Source: Gymnogyps californianus (lineage: Eukaryota; Chordata; Aves; Accipitriformes; Cathartidae). Taken from it: a DNA stretch of 64,000 nt. Location: positions 79,692,520-79,756,519 of the forward strand of contig NC_059471.1 of NCBI RefSeq assembly GCF_018139145.2, in the 5' to 3' direction. The notes below the pieces were generated by a model. It was not told where the DNA came from, did not search any database, and saw nothing but the letters and a program-made list of their open reading frames with translations. Below are positions 50,488 through 64,000 of this stretch, piece by piece (within the stretch, counting starts at the first letter, position 1; each line of letters starts with the position of its first letter). Made by a program: the position numbers and the translations under genes.

Positions 50488-50668
50488 GAACAGGTTGCCC
50501 AGAGAAGCTATGAATGCCCCATGCCTGGAAGTGTTCAAGGTCAAGTTGGATGAGGCTTTGAGCAACCTGGTCTAGTGAAAAATGTCCCTGCCCATAGCAG
50601 GGGGGTTGGACTAGATGATCTTTAAAGGTCCCTTCCAACCCAAACCATTCTATGATTCTGTGATTTTG
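50488..50668 (+). mobile_element. CR1 LINE 3' end (+ orientation)
   Basis: Classic CR1 tail: GAACAGGTTGCCCAGAGAAG, AGTGTTCAAGGTCAAGTTGG, GGTTGGACTAGATGATCTTT, AAGGTCCCTTCCAACCCAAA. It ends in two ATTCTRTG-type terminal repeats (attctatgattctgtgattt). It is heavily 5'-truncated and keeps little more than the 3' UTR. Flanking sequence to about 50450 may belong but is too worn to assign. Confidence 0.95.
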
Positions 50669-53600
50669 TGTTCTTCTCCCTACCACTTCCTCTGAAAACC
50701 CTTCTGTAGATGTTGGTTTGTTGTTTCTTCTGTTAAATACAAGTAACTGAGGTTCGGTACCGGAATGAGAAGAGATGTGTTTGTAAAGAGTGAGAGCGCA
50801 TAATCCTCACTGTTGATGTGTAGGCTACGATTCCTTTCCAAGTTCCAGTTCAATATGCAAGTAGTTAGGTATTTTGCATTTTCACAGTCCCTAATACTTC
50901 AACTTCAGCAGATTGATAAGTTACTACATTTTTGCCTGATTCTCTATGAAATTATCTTTTTTTCCCTCAGTCCTGTACTACCTTTGCAAAAATAATTTTT
51001 ATGTGGATTGGAAAAGATTTTAAAATCTTTATGCTATTGATAACTTCCCTGTACTGCATAATGTATTGTATGTGCAGTTACCAGAAGTTATTATTTTTCA
51101 TCTGTTTTTTTCATCTTCTTGCCATCTTTCCTCTTTTGACACTTTATCTCACCGTCCCATTCTTTCATCTCGTCTTCTTTGTATTTCACGTGTTAAACCA
51201 ATTGAAAGTATGTACAGTGGTGAACTTAATGAGTATGCTTGCATCATATCTCTTTATAAGTATTTCCCATGTATCCACTACATTTAGCATGTGACATTTC
51301 TAAAAAGATTGTTGCTTGTAACAACATTTGTCTTTCGGTGACTAATTAAGCAAATTACTACTCAGTTTATTTTTTGTAATATGCTTTCTATCAATTTATT
51401 AGTCTTTGTTAAGCTTTTGTCCACATAGGAGCAGTAAAGAAAATTTATCTAAATAAACTAATGGTGTGAATATGAAGTGGATTAGTTAGGCCCCATTAAT
51501 TCTTTGTAGGTACTGATTCAGAATTAAAAAGGTCATAACTGAGTTTGTAGACATAAAAAATGTTTGGATGTTAAAATAGAGCTCTCAAAACGTACTAAAG
51601 CGTTTTCATCTTTATTTTCTGTTTGTATGCATAGAAAGGTAAAAAGAATAGGTAAGACTTTGATTCCTGTGCTTAGATGGGAATTTGATCTTTGTAAAAA
51701 TACAAAAAAGTAATTGAGGAAAAAGCCAGACTCCTTCAGTAAGGACATAAATGATCACTTCAGATTTATTGGGCCACTTTTGATCTCTGTATGACCTATT
51801 GTCTCCCCTCCTTGTGAAAATACAGCTTCCTCTTTCCATGCAGGCGGTATGTGATGAGTTGACACAACCTCAAAGTGCTCACAAATGGCATTTAATGTCT
51901 GAAGTGACTTGTCCTCTCTTTCACCAGGTAACACACCTCAAGAGCACATGATCTCTTTGTACTATCTACAGATACTGTTAACTACACCATCACTAACATT
52001 TGACTTAAATATCTCCTTTTCTGGCTGAGACAGTACTAGACTGTGAGAAGAAAGTTATTTGTTGATTTACTATGACAAAACATTCTTCTTTATCTAAAAA
52101 TAACCTGTTCACAAGGTATTGTGGCAAGTTCAGTGCAAAGCAAGAGAAAACTTGCTGAGCAGGGCAATAGGAAAGGGCTTAGTGAGACTGAATAGGAGAT
52201 TCTGTAGACATGAGGCAATAGAAGACAAAATTATCTGAATTCCAATTCGTATTTTGATCTGTTTTGGCACATATGGTATTGGGTAATTTTTTAAAATATC
52301 AGATCTGTCTGTTCTGAGTTCTGCTTTAGCTCCACAGCTCCTTCAGCTCTCTATTTCACTTTTCATATTTTATGCCAGTTAACTTCACTAGCTAAAATCA
52401 TCTCCATCACTGTAAAATGAGCAAAAGACATTATTGTAATGATACTTGGCAGTATCATTAAAAGCTATTGAACAACATTTGCATAAGACAAACACTTGCT
52501 AATTGAAGCTCTTTCTGTGTTACTGTAGTACATAAAGGTCAGATTTAATTTGTACTCTATGATAGAGATAGAGTGAAGGTATAAATATGATGAGTTTGCA
52601 GGACCTTTCCATTCTTAGGATTCTACCACTAGTCTGATATGACTGCACTTTTATAGTAAGTATCTGCTTAAATTACTTGGAGATCTTGTAATAGAATAAA
52701 TACAACAAATTCATGCAACATGTAGTTTAAAAAGGAGGCAAAAGTAGATGTAACATTTCAGTCCTTCAAAGCAACCTGCCTGAAGTTCATGTGCTGAATG
52801 TTTTGTGTATGTCCTCCACATTCCAACCATGACTACAAAATAATAACCATTACCAGACTCAAAGGAGTTTAATGACGAACTGAAGCCAGACAGAAAAATT
52901 TGTGAAATATCAACAGTTTAGTAATGTTTACTTTAAACTATCTGATGTCTCAAAAAAATGGAAAATTGAATCTGCCACTCTCTGGAATATCTTTACTAAC
53001 CATGACTACTGTAGTAACATTTTCTGACAGATTCGCTGAATCTTCCTGAGAGGTAAAGGTGAACAAAGTGTGATTATTTTGATAACATTATCTAACAGGA
53101 GATCAAGATTTTAACCTGACAAAGCAGGGGTTTTGATGAAATGTTATCCAGTAATACTGTTTTCTGCCTGACTTAAGATATCCTGAAACAAGTGGAAAGC
53201 TTGCTGCTGGGGAATATAGGGAAGATGAAGTTATGACAGTCTAAATAAGACTTGTATGAAAAGGATAAAATAGCTCTCTGCTTCCATCCATTAACTTGTG
53301 TTGTCAGTGCTAGTGTTTTATAAATATTTCTAAGAAGATGTGAATTTTAGACATAAAAATTCCTGTTTGGTCATATTATTTCCCATCTCCCCAACATTTT
53401 TTTTCTTGATACGTGAATTTAATTCAGTAGGCATTCAAATAGCTTAGCTCCAACAGAAACTGTGGAAATATACCTATCCTGAAATAGCTAAGTGATGAAA
53501 AGCTCATCTGAGTTGAAATCTGTTCCAGATGGGGCAGAGCTGGGTTTAGAATGAAGACCATTGTCTAAACATGAAGTCATTTGGGGGGAGGCCACGCTCT

Positions 53601-56600
53601 TCTACCAGAAATGCCATCCTGAGAATTTTTTCTAAGTAAGTCTTCATTTGAATAGTTTTGCTGCTATAGGTAAAAACAATTGCTTGAAAAATTCCAGTGT
53701 CTTTGCATGGCAATCCTGTCTGACAATATTCTCTTGCTGTGTATCCTCAGGAGCCTTTGCATGAGCTTAGTAGATACCACGTAAGCAACCTCGTAGTGTT
53801 TTCCACTGTAGAGCAGGGAAAGGGTCAAGTATCTCTGAAGCCAGGTTAGATGTGGCAGCAAGCAGCAGGAGCTGCCGTCGAATGATGATTCTCTGACTCT
53901 GCTTCTCGGGAATCCTAAGCAGGAGCAAAGAGGTCTGCCCATGAGCAAGGACTTCTTACTTCTCAGCCCAGACCCTTCTCATACTGGGGCAGGGCTTGTC
54001 ACCTCTGGGAAGCCTGGGGGAGACTGGAGCACTTTGGGAACAACAAAATAATTTTAGACTGCAGGAATTCTTACAGGTGAAATTCAAACTAAAAATATTT
54101 CTTTCCTTACAAGCACACTTAAAAATATCACAGTACTTTCAGCGTAATTTGCTATTTTATGACAGCTTTTAAACGCTATAGATAGTCCATGGCAACTTTG
54201 GGCATCAATGTGTTCTAAGTGCATGGTATCTGAATATGGCTTAATATTGGGATATTTTACTCTGAGTTACTGGCAGTCACCCTTTTTTATGTGTTTTCAT
54301 ATTTGATAGTAGTCTAATTTCCAAGCAATTAAATTTATTAAATTTTTGTTGCAAAGAAAGTCCAAATTTGGAAACCACAGGTGAAACACACTATAACAAT
54401 AATAACCTTCCAGAACTGAACATAATTTCAGAAACTGTATTTTAGGGTATTTCCTATTGGTTTTGATCATGACCAAAAAATCTCCCTAAATATTCCGTAA
54501 ATTTATTAATTGATAAAAAATGCATTTTAAATTCATTCTTTTGTAATTTATAAATCAATGAATAGATTTCCCCAAGCATTTGTTGAACGGGAGCAATAAT
54601 ACTAAATGGAATGTGCACATACTTTTCTGGAATCATCATTAGAGATGAGTGACAATTTCTTTATGAATAATTTGAGCGTGAACTATTGAAAGCATCGCAT
54701 AATTTCAGATAGTTAAATAAGCATGAAACTAACTTTCTTTAAGCAGAAATATTTCATTTCAAGCTCTTTCTTTGTCCTTACTGGACAAAGCATTTCTCCT
54801 TGCTGGAAGTGTTAGTGACAAACCCCCCCAAAAATTCTCTTCTGCCACCATTGTGTTGTGAATAAATAACTCAAATGCTAGTTTTAAAATAGATTACAAT
54901 CTTCATGATCACAATCCTCATAAGAAATGCCAGTTACAGGTAAAGATGCTTACAGAATACACAGGAGAAGTAATGACAGCTCAGTGTTAGAACCCCTGAT
55001 GAACATCTTATACAGGTTGGGAATAAAAGAATGTATTTTTACATATTTTTAAAAGAGACGTAAAAGCAGCTTTGGTTTACATGCCTCCATCATGTACAGA
55101 ATAGGTGAATACATAGCTCCTGAATTTGGAAGATGGGCTGTCTCTGCTTCTCTCTGACTGCATCGGAATCCACAGAACCTGAGGAAGAGGAGAATTGCAT
55201 TTTTATTTCCTCTTGATCAGTCAGTGCAACTGGCAGGGAAAAGTACATCTTAAGATGTTTTAATAGGTACACAGCCTTCAAATGCATATTGAAGGCTCAT
55301 TGAAGCATTCTGTTTCTGTAAGCAATATAAAGTTTAGCTTATTTGATAAATAATAAAACTGTAGCTTTAGAATTATACTATAAGCAGTAATCATTCTTTG
55401 CACTTTTGCATGAATGTGTAAACTTCAAGAAAACCCTCAATTACATTTAATTGGCCCTAATGCTTTAAGAAGTGATACCTGACCTTAAAGATTCTGAGGG
55501 CAAAAATAGTTCTTTGCCCTGGGAACCAAACTAAACCACAAGGTAAACCTGTTGTTGCTGGAGAAATGAAGGCAACGTCTGTACTGTTGTAACCTGGATG
55601 AGACCTTCATGGACAGAGGCTATAATGCCTCTCTGTTTAAATCAGTATGTACACTGACTGATGTTTTGATAGGAGTTAGATGAACCTCTAAAAGGAATTA
55701 AATTTTTCAGTTGCTGTTTGTTGACAATTTCATAGTTGTCTTGGTCTGTATATCTGACCCATTTACTGGTTTGATTAGCTTTAATTATGACAGTCCATAT
55801 TCAGATAATATGTGTGCAACTGCAAGTTTTTGAAGTGCAAGCTGTCAGATAATGAAATGCTGTAAATCCACCATGTGGCCATATAGACTTTGTGCTACAA
55901 AAGGTTAAGTTTATTCAGCAAAAATCTGTGACATTCTTGCAACTGTCTAGGGCAAAAGTCGTCTTCTTGTATATTACCTTTTTTTACTAAAAGTAATTTT
56001 AGCACTTTTTGCTTCAGGCTTTTTTACTACAAAAGGATTTTGCTTATCATCCTTTAGAGTCTGATTTATTAAATTTTAAATTAAGATTGACAATATTTTG
56101 ACAGTTTCTGGATATGTATGCTTTCAACTCAGGTGAATCCAGGAGGAAATCATTCTTATCTTGTAATCATGAGTTGTACCAGATGAAGAAATTTGCATAT
56201 GCTTGGCTCAACCTGTGAGGTGCAAATATCCTTAAACAGGAAAAACCTCTATCATTTTAGCCTGCTCCTGGAATAGTTCAACCTGTGTGGTAATGTTCTG
56301 GGGATAAATTTCATTGCAGGTTTGCATTTCTCCCATTATATTTCCCTTTTCTGTGCAATTGATCTCTGCCTGCCTAATTTCTGTGGTTTAGAATTGAAAA
56401 ACTTTCAGGACACTGTAAATTTTTAAGACAAAAGAAAACCAAACTTTGAAGGAAAACAGAACTGAGATTCAGTTGTAACATTCAATATGTATCTATCTAA
56501 AAAAATACCCCCTTAATAAGAAGGCCGACTAAGAGCAGAAATAACAGCAGTTATTTCATTTTTTGATGTCAGAAATTGATCTGGGTATGACACACTTGTA

Positions 56601-58484
56601 AGATTGTAGTAGCTTGGACCTTATGCTGTAGTAGGAAGGTAAGCTGTTTTATTTTAGCCATATAACCTTAGGGCTATATCACCGGATGTTCTGAAAGGGT
56701 ATACCTATGCATAACCTTCATTGAAGTTCCAGTTTTCCCTGCTGTCCTATTTTGAATAAAAAATTGATATAATTTTAAATTAAACCAAAGAAAGGATATT
56801 ATAGAAATACTTTCTAATTTTTAAGAAAGTAACAAACTCCAGAATGCCAGTGCTTTTTGCTCATTCTAGAGCAAGAGTCCTACTTATGCCAGTTATTATC
56901 TTTGAGCTGCCCAGTCTCGATATTTAGTATTTATAAAGCTTGAGTGAAACATCTTCTTAAGTGTTTGGTTAATTTTCAGCACTTTCAGTCAGAAAGGATG
57001 GATAGATGCCTTCAGACTGAATTCAGACAAATATGCTGCATTTTTTGCTACTTTTTTTAAGAAATGTAGGTAAGTATCTTTCTTCTTTCAGCTAATTGAA
57101 CGACACAGCCTTTGAGCTGTTTGTAAGCAACAAATCAGTGCATACAACTTATCTGGATGAACCTTTTTCTAGTATTTTTCAGAAAAGCATTAGAACTTCA
57201 TAGAACTTGGTCCTGATAGCATATTAGTGCCCTTGTTGTTGCACATTCACCTTATGCTCTCATCTTTGAACATCAAACATCATCATTGATGTCATACATG
57301 TTTAACAGAGTAAAAGCAGAGGTTAGCCTAAGATATGAATATAGGCCTAGCTTTTGGATTTCTCTGAAAAGAAAAAAGATGGGCTATATCTTTTTCTGCA
57401 CTGGTAGAGAAGCAGATCTCCATAAGCCAAGCATATGAAAGTAAAAGTCACTAATTTTGTTTGCTTCAGCTCTTCTTTCAGTAACACAGCCACAATCTTT
57501 TGACTGTTAGGAAAATCAAACACAACCAAATTAGTCTGGAGTTTAATTTATAGCATTAAGAATCTTAAGCAAGTGTTTATGATCCAAAAGTGGTTATAAT
57601 CTTAGGCAAAAATTTACCTGGATATTGTCAGTGCTGCACAGGGAAGCTGTTTCACTTTCACCCACATGAACTTTAAAGGATTTCGTTTCAAAGGCTTGCA
57701 GGATTACAGCAAAATATTAGTACTGTGGTTAATTATGTGTAGTTGCTGAACTCAAACATAGCCTCTGGTCCATTTTTATTCACTGATTATAGAAGGATAT
57801 TAATCTACGGTAGATTCATTATGCTTTTGCTTTCCACCTTTTTTTTTTTCCCTCCACAAGTTGTTAGTTATTTGTCCTCAGTTTCTGAGGACTTTCAATG
57901 ATATACAGAAGTGGGAGAGACTTCTTGCTCTCTGGATCTAGTTCCCTGAAAGCTGAAGCCCATAGTTAGAGGTTTCTGTAAAAGTTGCATAGATCTGTGC
58001 TGCTGTTGAAAAGGGAGTCCCTCTTTCTCTTCTTCCTAACTCCTCCATTGCTCACGATGCAGTCCTGCCAACCAAAAAAAGAAAAGAAAAGATTTTTTTC
58101 AGAAAAAGCTGTTTCGTATTCCAGAGGCACAGGTTAAAATGACTGTGTATTCCTGATCACATGTAGTTATTCTATATGATTCATTTTGCAATATTTAAAT
58201 AAATATAGTTGTAGTTTATTTCTGTGGATTAAGAATTTTTAATATAATATCTTCCTGTCAATTTTTCTATGAGTAATTCCCTAAGTAAAAGTGTATGTAT
58301 GCTGTCATTTCTTAGGCAACAATTTTAACTGTGTTTTATGTACTGATTGTCATTGTCCTCTTAGTTTCATGGAACTTTTACAAACCTAGTGTAACTCCTT
58401 CCATGCATCCATTGTATATCCATTAATTCTGATTATTCAGTTATTTTCTTTAACACTTAAGGCTCTGTATATTTAATTGGATTC
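50669..58484. other. Long intergenic stretch, nothing recognised
   Basis: Almost 8 kb of AT-rich DNA with only short chance frames (for example 51001-51294 plus and 53664-53948 minus). No splice-supported exon, RNA gene or repeat family was recognised on either strand. Confidence 0.5.
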
Positions 58485-59072
58485 TGTCCTGGTTTCAGCT
58501 AGGATAGAGTTAATTTTCTTCCTAGTAGCTGGTATAGTGCAGGGTTTTGGATTTAGTAGGAAAATAATGTTGATAACACACTGATGTTTTTAGTTGTTGC
58601 TAAGTAGTATTTATACTAAGTCAAGGATTTTTCAGCTTCTCATGCCCAGCCAGCAAGAAGGCTGGAGGGGCACAAGGAGCTGGGAGGGGACACCGCCAGG
58701 ACAGCTGACCCAAACTGGCTAAAGGAATATTCCATACCATGTGATGTCGTGCCCAGTATATAAACTGGGGGAGTTGGCTGGGAGGGGTGGATTGCGGCTT
58801 GGGAACTAACTGGGCATCGGTCAACGAGTGGTGAGCAATTGCATTGTGCATCACTTGTTTTTTATAGTCTAATTCTTTTAGTATTATTATTATTGTCGTT
58901 TTACTATTATTATTATCATCATTATTTTTCATTCCTTTCTGTCCTATCAATCTGTCTTTATCTCAACCGATGAGGTTTTTTTGTCTGATTCTCTCCCCCA
59001 TCCCACTGGGTGGGGGGGAGTGAGCGAGCAGCTGCGTGGTGCTTAGTTGCCGGCTGGGGTTAAACCACGACA
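58485..59072 (+). mobile_element. Solo LTR, avian endogenous retrovirus (590-bp family, + orientation)
   Basis: It begins TGTCCTGGTTTCAGCTAGGA and ends GGTTAAACCACGACA. It is a close relative of the LTR at 6130-6716, sharing the CCCAGTATATAAACTGG TATA region and the GTGGTGAGCAATTGCATTGT block. Flanks are gattc (58480-58484) and cattc (59073-59077), a 5-bp near-duplication with one mismatch. No internal retroviral sequence remains. Confidence 0.88.
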
Positions 59073-60892
59073 CATTCATACATTGTTCTCACTGCAAGAG
59101 AAGATTCCAGTTATCCACTTTTATTTCTCAAAATTTTAACTGAAAAGCAATACTGTTTTCTTGTTATTTACTGTATACTCTCCTGGATTACTTTGCAGGG
59201 AGAAGGGGATAGACATCTCCAGGCAACAGTCAGTGCCATTACCCTTTAGACATCTGCCACAGGATGGGTTGCCTCATCCTGCAGACTGCAGAGGGAGCCT
59301 TGAACAAGTTTCAACTAAACACCTTCCTTTCAGATACTTAGCGTTGTACTTTTCTGAGGAGGTATCTAAAGTTCAATAAGAAGAATCAAATTTAGTGACA
59401 TGAATCACGAAAAGCATTAAAATAAGCTTTGCTTGCTAATCTCCTGTGTCTCTTCAGCACTGAACAGAAAGAATAGTTGGGCAGACTTTACATTTCATTC
59501 TGAAATTTTTGTAGTTGTGGGGTTTTTTTAAAGTGGTTTTATACTCTTGTATAAGAGTACTTAGATAAACCATAAGATGAGACATGGTCGTTAAACCAAG
59601 TCTGCAGCCAATTCTTTCCAGAATTTCCAGTTCTTTCCAGGCCAACAAAAAATTTCTTTTGATTTAACCTTCTGTATTTGCTTAGTAAATAATGCACTGC
59701 TTCATGTATGTTATTTTCTTTAATTATGCTGATTAGGATTTGAATTGAAAAAAACACCTTATAGGTGATAGACATTAAATTAACTAATTAGATAGATTGA
59801 CCAATACTGAAAACTGAACTGTGACCAAACAGGTCATTTGCAGGCATCCAGTTTGCAAGGACTAAGTCATACCAAAAACCTCACTAATTACCAAGGTATG
59901 TAATTTGATCCCAAGACACACCAAAACCTTGAGTACTAGGTATGTGTAGGAAATGGCCACCTCTTTATAGAGCCTAAAGAAAAATGTTGATGTAATAAAG
60001 TCCTTATCTACCATCTTAAGATCTGTTGTCTTTCAGTTTTTATAAACACTTCTCTATTAATGACAAGAAGAAAAAGTGTCTGAAGTAGTGATCAGCAAGA
60101 CATCTGAAAAGAAAGGAAGAAATATAAAAATAAAATAAAGGTGAGTAGAAAAGTAGATGAAGCAGATGACCCTAGAAGAAGCCAGAAGTTAGGGAAAGTA
60201 CTTACATGTGACAACTGCCCAGTTCCACCCTTTCCTAAATCTTACTCTCTTCTGTTTCTGAAATATACATCCTGAGTGAATCTGTCACTGTCAGAGGGGT
60301 TAAGGAGAATAAAATTCCACATGGACATTTTGGTTTTGATTTTCAAGGTAGAGATACAGCCTAGTGCAGGTATTAAATAGTTCTGAACTGAAGGACATGC
60401 CCATATATATGTATGCATGTGCATTTATGTGCATCTATATCTCAGTAGATACATTTTTTTCACCACCATTGCTACACTGTAACCACTCACTTCATAAGCT
60501 GAGATCACTAAATCAGAGGTTGAGCGAAATCTGTTTACAGACCTTCCCTTAATGAGATTTCTGAGATTTATGAATGCCCTGTATTTTCAATTCCAAAGTC
60601 TGCAATATGTCTAATGCGTTAAAAAAAAGCATTTGACCAATTTGATCAGTCATTATTAATTAATGAGCTGCAATAGCTATTTATATAATTGAAGGAAAAA
60701 GTTTACAATCAAAGCCTTAGAGCTAGAATGCACTCTTCTACTATTCCAAAATTATAATGCAGTGCTGCTGAAGACCAAGTAGATTTAAAATCAGCGGAAA
60801 TTAATTGTAAATACAAAAGTATTTTGGAACATTATTTATTCATTTTTATAATCTATAATATATTTACATAGCTTCAGCTAGAACTGAATTAC
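59073..60892. other. Intergenic sequence, nothing recognised
   Basis: AT-rich, with no exon or repeat family supported. The 72-codon plus-strand frame at 59161-59379 shows no domain. Confidence 0.5.
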
Positions 60893-61988
60893 TCTATTGG
60901 GTTTGCGTGGCAAGGATTTGGTAATGGGGGGGCTGCAGGTGTGGCTTCTGTGAGAAGATGCTAGAAGCTTCCCCTATGTCCGATAGAGCCAATGCCAGCC
61001 GGCTCCAAGACGGACCCACCGCTGGCCAAGGCCGAGCCCATCAGTGACAGCGGTAGCGCCTCTGGGATAACATATTTAAGAAGGGGGAAAAAAAACCTGT
61101 GCAAGGGCAGCCAGAGAGAGGAGTGAGAAGATGTGAGAGGAACAACTCCGCAGACACCAAGGTCAGTGAAGAAGGAGGGGGAGGAGGTGCTCCAGGCGCC
61201 GGAGCAGAGAGAGAGATTCCCCTGCAGCCCGTGGTGAAGACCATGGTGAGGCAGGCTGTCCCCCTGCAGCCCATGGAGGTCCACAGTGGAGCAGATATCC
61301 ACCTGCAGCCCGTGGAGGACCCCACACCAGAGCAGGGGGATGCCCGAAGGAGGCTGTGACCCCATGGGAAGCCCGTGCTGGAGCAGGCTCCTGGCAGGAC
61401 CCGTGGCCCCGTGGAGAGAGGAGCCCACGCTGGAGCAGTCTGTTCCTGAAGGACTGCACCCCGTGGAAGGGACCCACACTGGAGCAGTTTGTGAAGAACC
61501 GCAGCCCGTGGGAAGGACTCACGTTGGAGAAGTTTGTGGAGGACTGTCTCCCGTGGGAGGGACCCCACGCTGGAGTAAGGGAAGAGTGTGAGGAGTCCTC
61601 CCCCGAGGAGGAAGGAACGGCAGAAACAATGTGTGATGAACTGACCACAACCCCCATTCCCTGTCCCCCTGCGCCACTCAGGGAGGGAGGAGGTAGAGAA
61701 ATCGGGAGTGAATTTAAGCCCAGGAAGAAGGGAGGGGTGGGGGGAAGGTGTTTTAAGATTTGGTTTTATTTCTCATTATCTTACTCTGATTTGACTGGTA
61801 ATAATTTTTTTTTTTCCCCCCAAGTCAAATGTGTTTTGCCTGTGACAGTAATTGGTGAGTGAGCTCCCTGTCCTTATCTCGACCCACGAGCCTTTTGTTA
61901 TATTTTCTCTCCCCTGTCCAGCTGAGGAGGGGTGTGATAGAGTGGCTTTGGTGGGCACCTGGCATCCAGCCAGGGTCAACCCACCACA
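60893..61988 (-). mobile_element. Solo LTR, 1.1-kb family, inverted relative to the copy at 46.2 kb
   Basis: On the minus strand it starts TGTGGTGGGTTGACCCTGGC and ends ACGCAAACCCAATAGA, so the terminal CA has decayed to GA. Flanks attac (60888-60892) and attaa (61989-61993) share four of five bases. Its open frames (164-175 codons on the minus strand) overlap in more than one frame and mirror those of the other copy. The two copies look closely similar by eye, suggesting fairly recent insertion relative to the other elements in the window. Confidence 0.9.
61193..61575 (-). repeat. Degenerate minisatellite inside the inverted LTR
   Basis: The same 41-52 bp units as in the other copy, read on the minus strand. 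The 48-bp unit found at 46772-46819 is absent here, accounting for most of the length difference between the two LTRs. Confidence 0.78.
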
Positions 61989-61993
61989 ATTAA

Positions 61994-64000
61994 TATTCTC
62001 TTAATTTACTCTAGTACTAGTTGTATAGAAGCATCTTCTTTGGGAAAACAATTTATAGAGTAAAGGCATTAATTTATTAATTTTTAGTTACATATTTCAA
62101 ATTCGTGGATGGGGGACAGGCAAGAGACCATGCCTATAGACTCCTCTATGTTACTATTATGTACTGCAGGTGTTGTTGAAGCTTCATGTGTCCTTACATT
62201 GAGACTGTGTATGTTCCACAAAAATGGAGAAACCACTGTATCGGCTTGTATCTACTCCTTGCCTTAGCTATGCCCTATCTATTTGGTGTGAGTATGTTGT
62301 AATTACTTCATGGAGCTACTGCTTAACATCCTTCCAGAGTTTAACACAGTAGGAAACATGACATTTAACTAATGCAATCAAATATTACCTGACAAATCTC
62401 CTTGCTTTTTCTGTTTTTTTGACATGCTTCCTTAATCAAGCTACTAGTCTGTGAACAATTTCCATAAATCCCTCGAATTACCTAGTTTTAACAACTCAGT
62501 TGGGATAGACCAGTAATCACTCTAATGATACCAGCATAACTGCTGCTGAGGGGCATCAGGCCCCCACTTGGGTTTCAGAGATTCACATTGCCTCCTCAGT
62601 CTTTTCAATTGTCTGCTCCATAGCTCCCTATCTGAAACCTGTCAAAGAGGTATGAGCATCCATTATTTGTCAAAGTATGTTCAGCAGTATAATGGTAATC
62701 ACATAAAGCCAGTGGTCTGGATTCACGTTTAACATATGTTGGTGCAGGTGGGTAGTTCACAAAATCTATCATCCTGAGAGACTTCATTTACTTTTTCTCT
62801 TGTGTTCATTTAAGAAAAATAACAACAACATGCAGTTCATTTAAGACTGAGGCCAGAGGTTTTGGATTCAAATTGCATTAGAGGACCATTGTATTCCTTT
62901 GCAGTTTAAACCTCTTGAGACCTACAGAGTACAGGCCAGGACACAAGTTTTCACCGACCTCTGCAAGGTGTTTTTTTCTCTGTCTTACACGTACAGTCTT
63001 CTCCATCTAAGGTACAGTATATATTAGGGTTTTTTCCCTCTGCCTTCCGTTTTCTACTTTGTAAGTTTGTTCTGTGATTCAAACAATGTTTTGCAATTAG
63101 CAAGGGGTTTGGGGGTTTGGAAGTCATGTGTTTCTCAGATGAGATGCTCCACTCACACAGCTAAAGAAAATGCTATGGAGAAAGAGGATCTTTTATACCT
63201 GCAGGGGGCATTGCAATACAAAGAAAAGGAGCAATGAAAGCTGTTGAGACTTCTTCCAACCAATTTCTCCGATAACATTTTATGACATTTGACTGTCAGG
63301 TTTGGACTCTTTTTTTTTTTTACCCCCCCAAAAGTGGCAAGTTGTTATGAAGACATTAATGAACTCTTTCTAGTGTTTTTGAAGTCACATTAGGAAGAAG
63401 ATTTAAATTACATTCTGAAGGACACTTTTCAGTATTCTTGCACTTACTGACATTGATGAGGAGCATTGGGATGATGGTATTAAAATAGGACATAAAATGC
63501 AAATGATAGTTTCTGTAGTATAGAAAAAGAGTTTGCAAATGATCCATTAATAGCATTTCAAACATCTTCACTAATTTGGTGATTCTAATTAGTTTGTAAA
63601 CATTATGAATCTCTCGCTATAATTTTTATAGCTATAATTATATTTATATAGAGGAAACAAGAAATGGCATCTCAGCTGGACAGCTGTTCTAATATGAAAT
63701 GTTAGCTAATGTGTAATGCACATATATGAGAGTGCTGTTGGGTAACTTATCACTCTTCATAGAATTCATTAAATATATCTTTCATTAAGTATTGTCTGTA
63801 GTAGAATTTTACAGATTTGTAACATATAATGAGTGCAAACCAGTTGATATGTAACTTCTACTTCACAGATAATAGATGTACTCTTATAGACATAAATATT
63901 GGGAATTCTGGAATTACGCTCCTAAGATAGCCAAAATATGTACATATGATTCTGTATACAAGCAGAATATGATGATCAAATGGCTTGATACAGATTTCAT
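61994..64000. other. Intergenic sequence to window end, nothing recognised
   Basis: AT-rich. Short frames at 62605-62787 and 63356-63571 (minus) have no recognisable content. No repeat family identified. Confidence 0.5.

Noticed and set aside
50311..50686. Open frames on both strands around 50.4 kb
   Set aside because: They overlap the CR1 tail at 50488-50668, and their sequence is that of the repeat.
60961..61862. Open frames of 164-175 codons on both strands
   Set aside because: The inverted copy of the same LTR; same explanation.

Overview
The window is vertebrate nuclear DNA, almost certainly from a bird. It has short exons with GT-AG introns, a CpG-island promoter, 3' ends of CR1 LINEs, and several solo LTRs of the long avian endogenous-retrovirus type. 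There are no bacterial-style operons, CRISPR arrays or rRNA. I cannot name the species; the LTR families suggest a neoavian bird rather than a fowl, but that is a guess.

Region 1 (about 0.9-8.0 kb, + strand) holds three exons of a single-V-domain type I membrane receptor. They are an Ig V exon (939-1286), a stalk plus transmembrane exon (2618-2721) and a cytoplasmic-tail exon with the stop (6753-6932). The exon layout and a YxxM motif in the tail resemble the CD28/TMIGD2 receptor group, but I do not recognise the gene. No signal-peptide exon is visible. Two related solo LTRs lie in the last intron, one ending only 36 bp before the tail exon.

Region 2 (about 8-16.2 kb) is intergenic. The only element I recognise in it is a reverse-oriented CR1 fragment.

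Region 3 (16.2-41 kb, - strand) is PNPLA4, a patatin-like lipase. All six coding exons of the canonical 253-residue protein are intact, with phases that fit and the Ser43/Asp163 catalytic dyad present. Upstream of the canonical start, two further exons (39351-39047 and 38279-38153) are open, phase-compatible, and join in frame to it. They predict a 97-residue N-terminal extension (350 residues in total) whose first part could be a mitochondrial presequence. The gene probably starts in a CpG island at 40.3-41.2 kb, which has GC boxes and an NRF1-like site and may be bidirectional.

Region 4 (41.3-64 kb) shows no gene I can support. It contains a decayed endogenous retrovirus 5' end with a CpG-eroded lysine-tRNA primer-binding site (about 43.24-44.13 kb), a CR1 3' end (50.5 kb), and a third LTR of the 590-bp family (58.5 kb). 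It also holds two 1.1-kb LTRs in inverted orientation, at 46.2 and 60.9 kb, each with an internal degenerate minisatellite.

The two items most worth a second look are the PNPLA4 N-terminal extension and the unassigned receptor whose splice acceptor abuts an LTR insertion.
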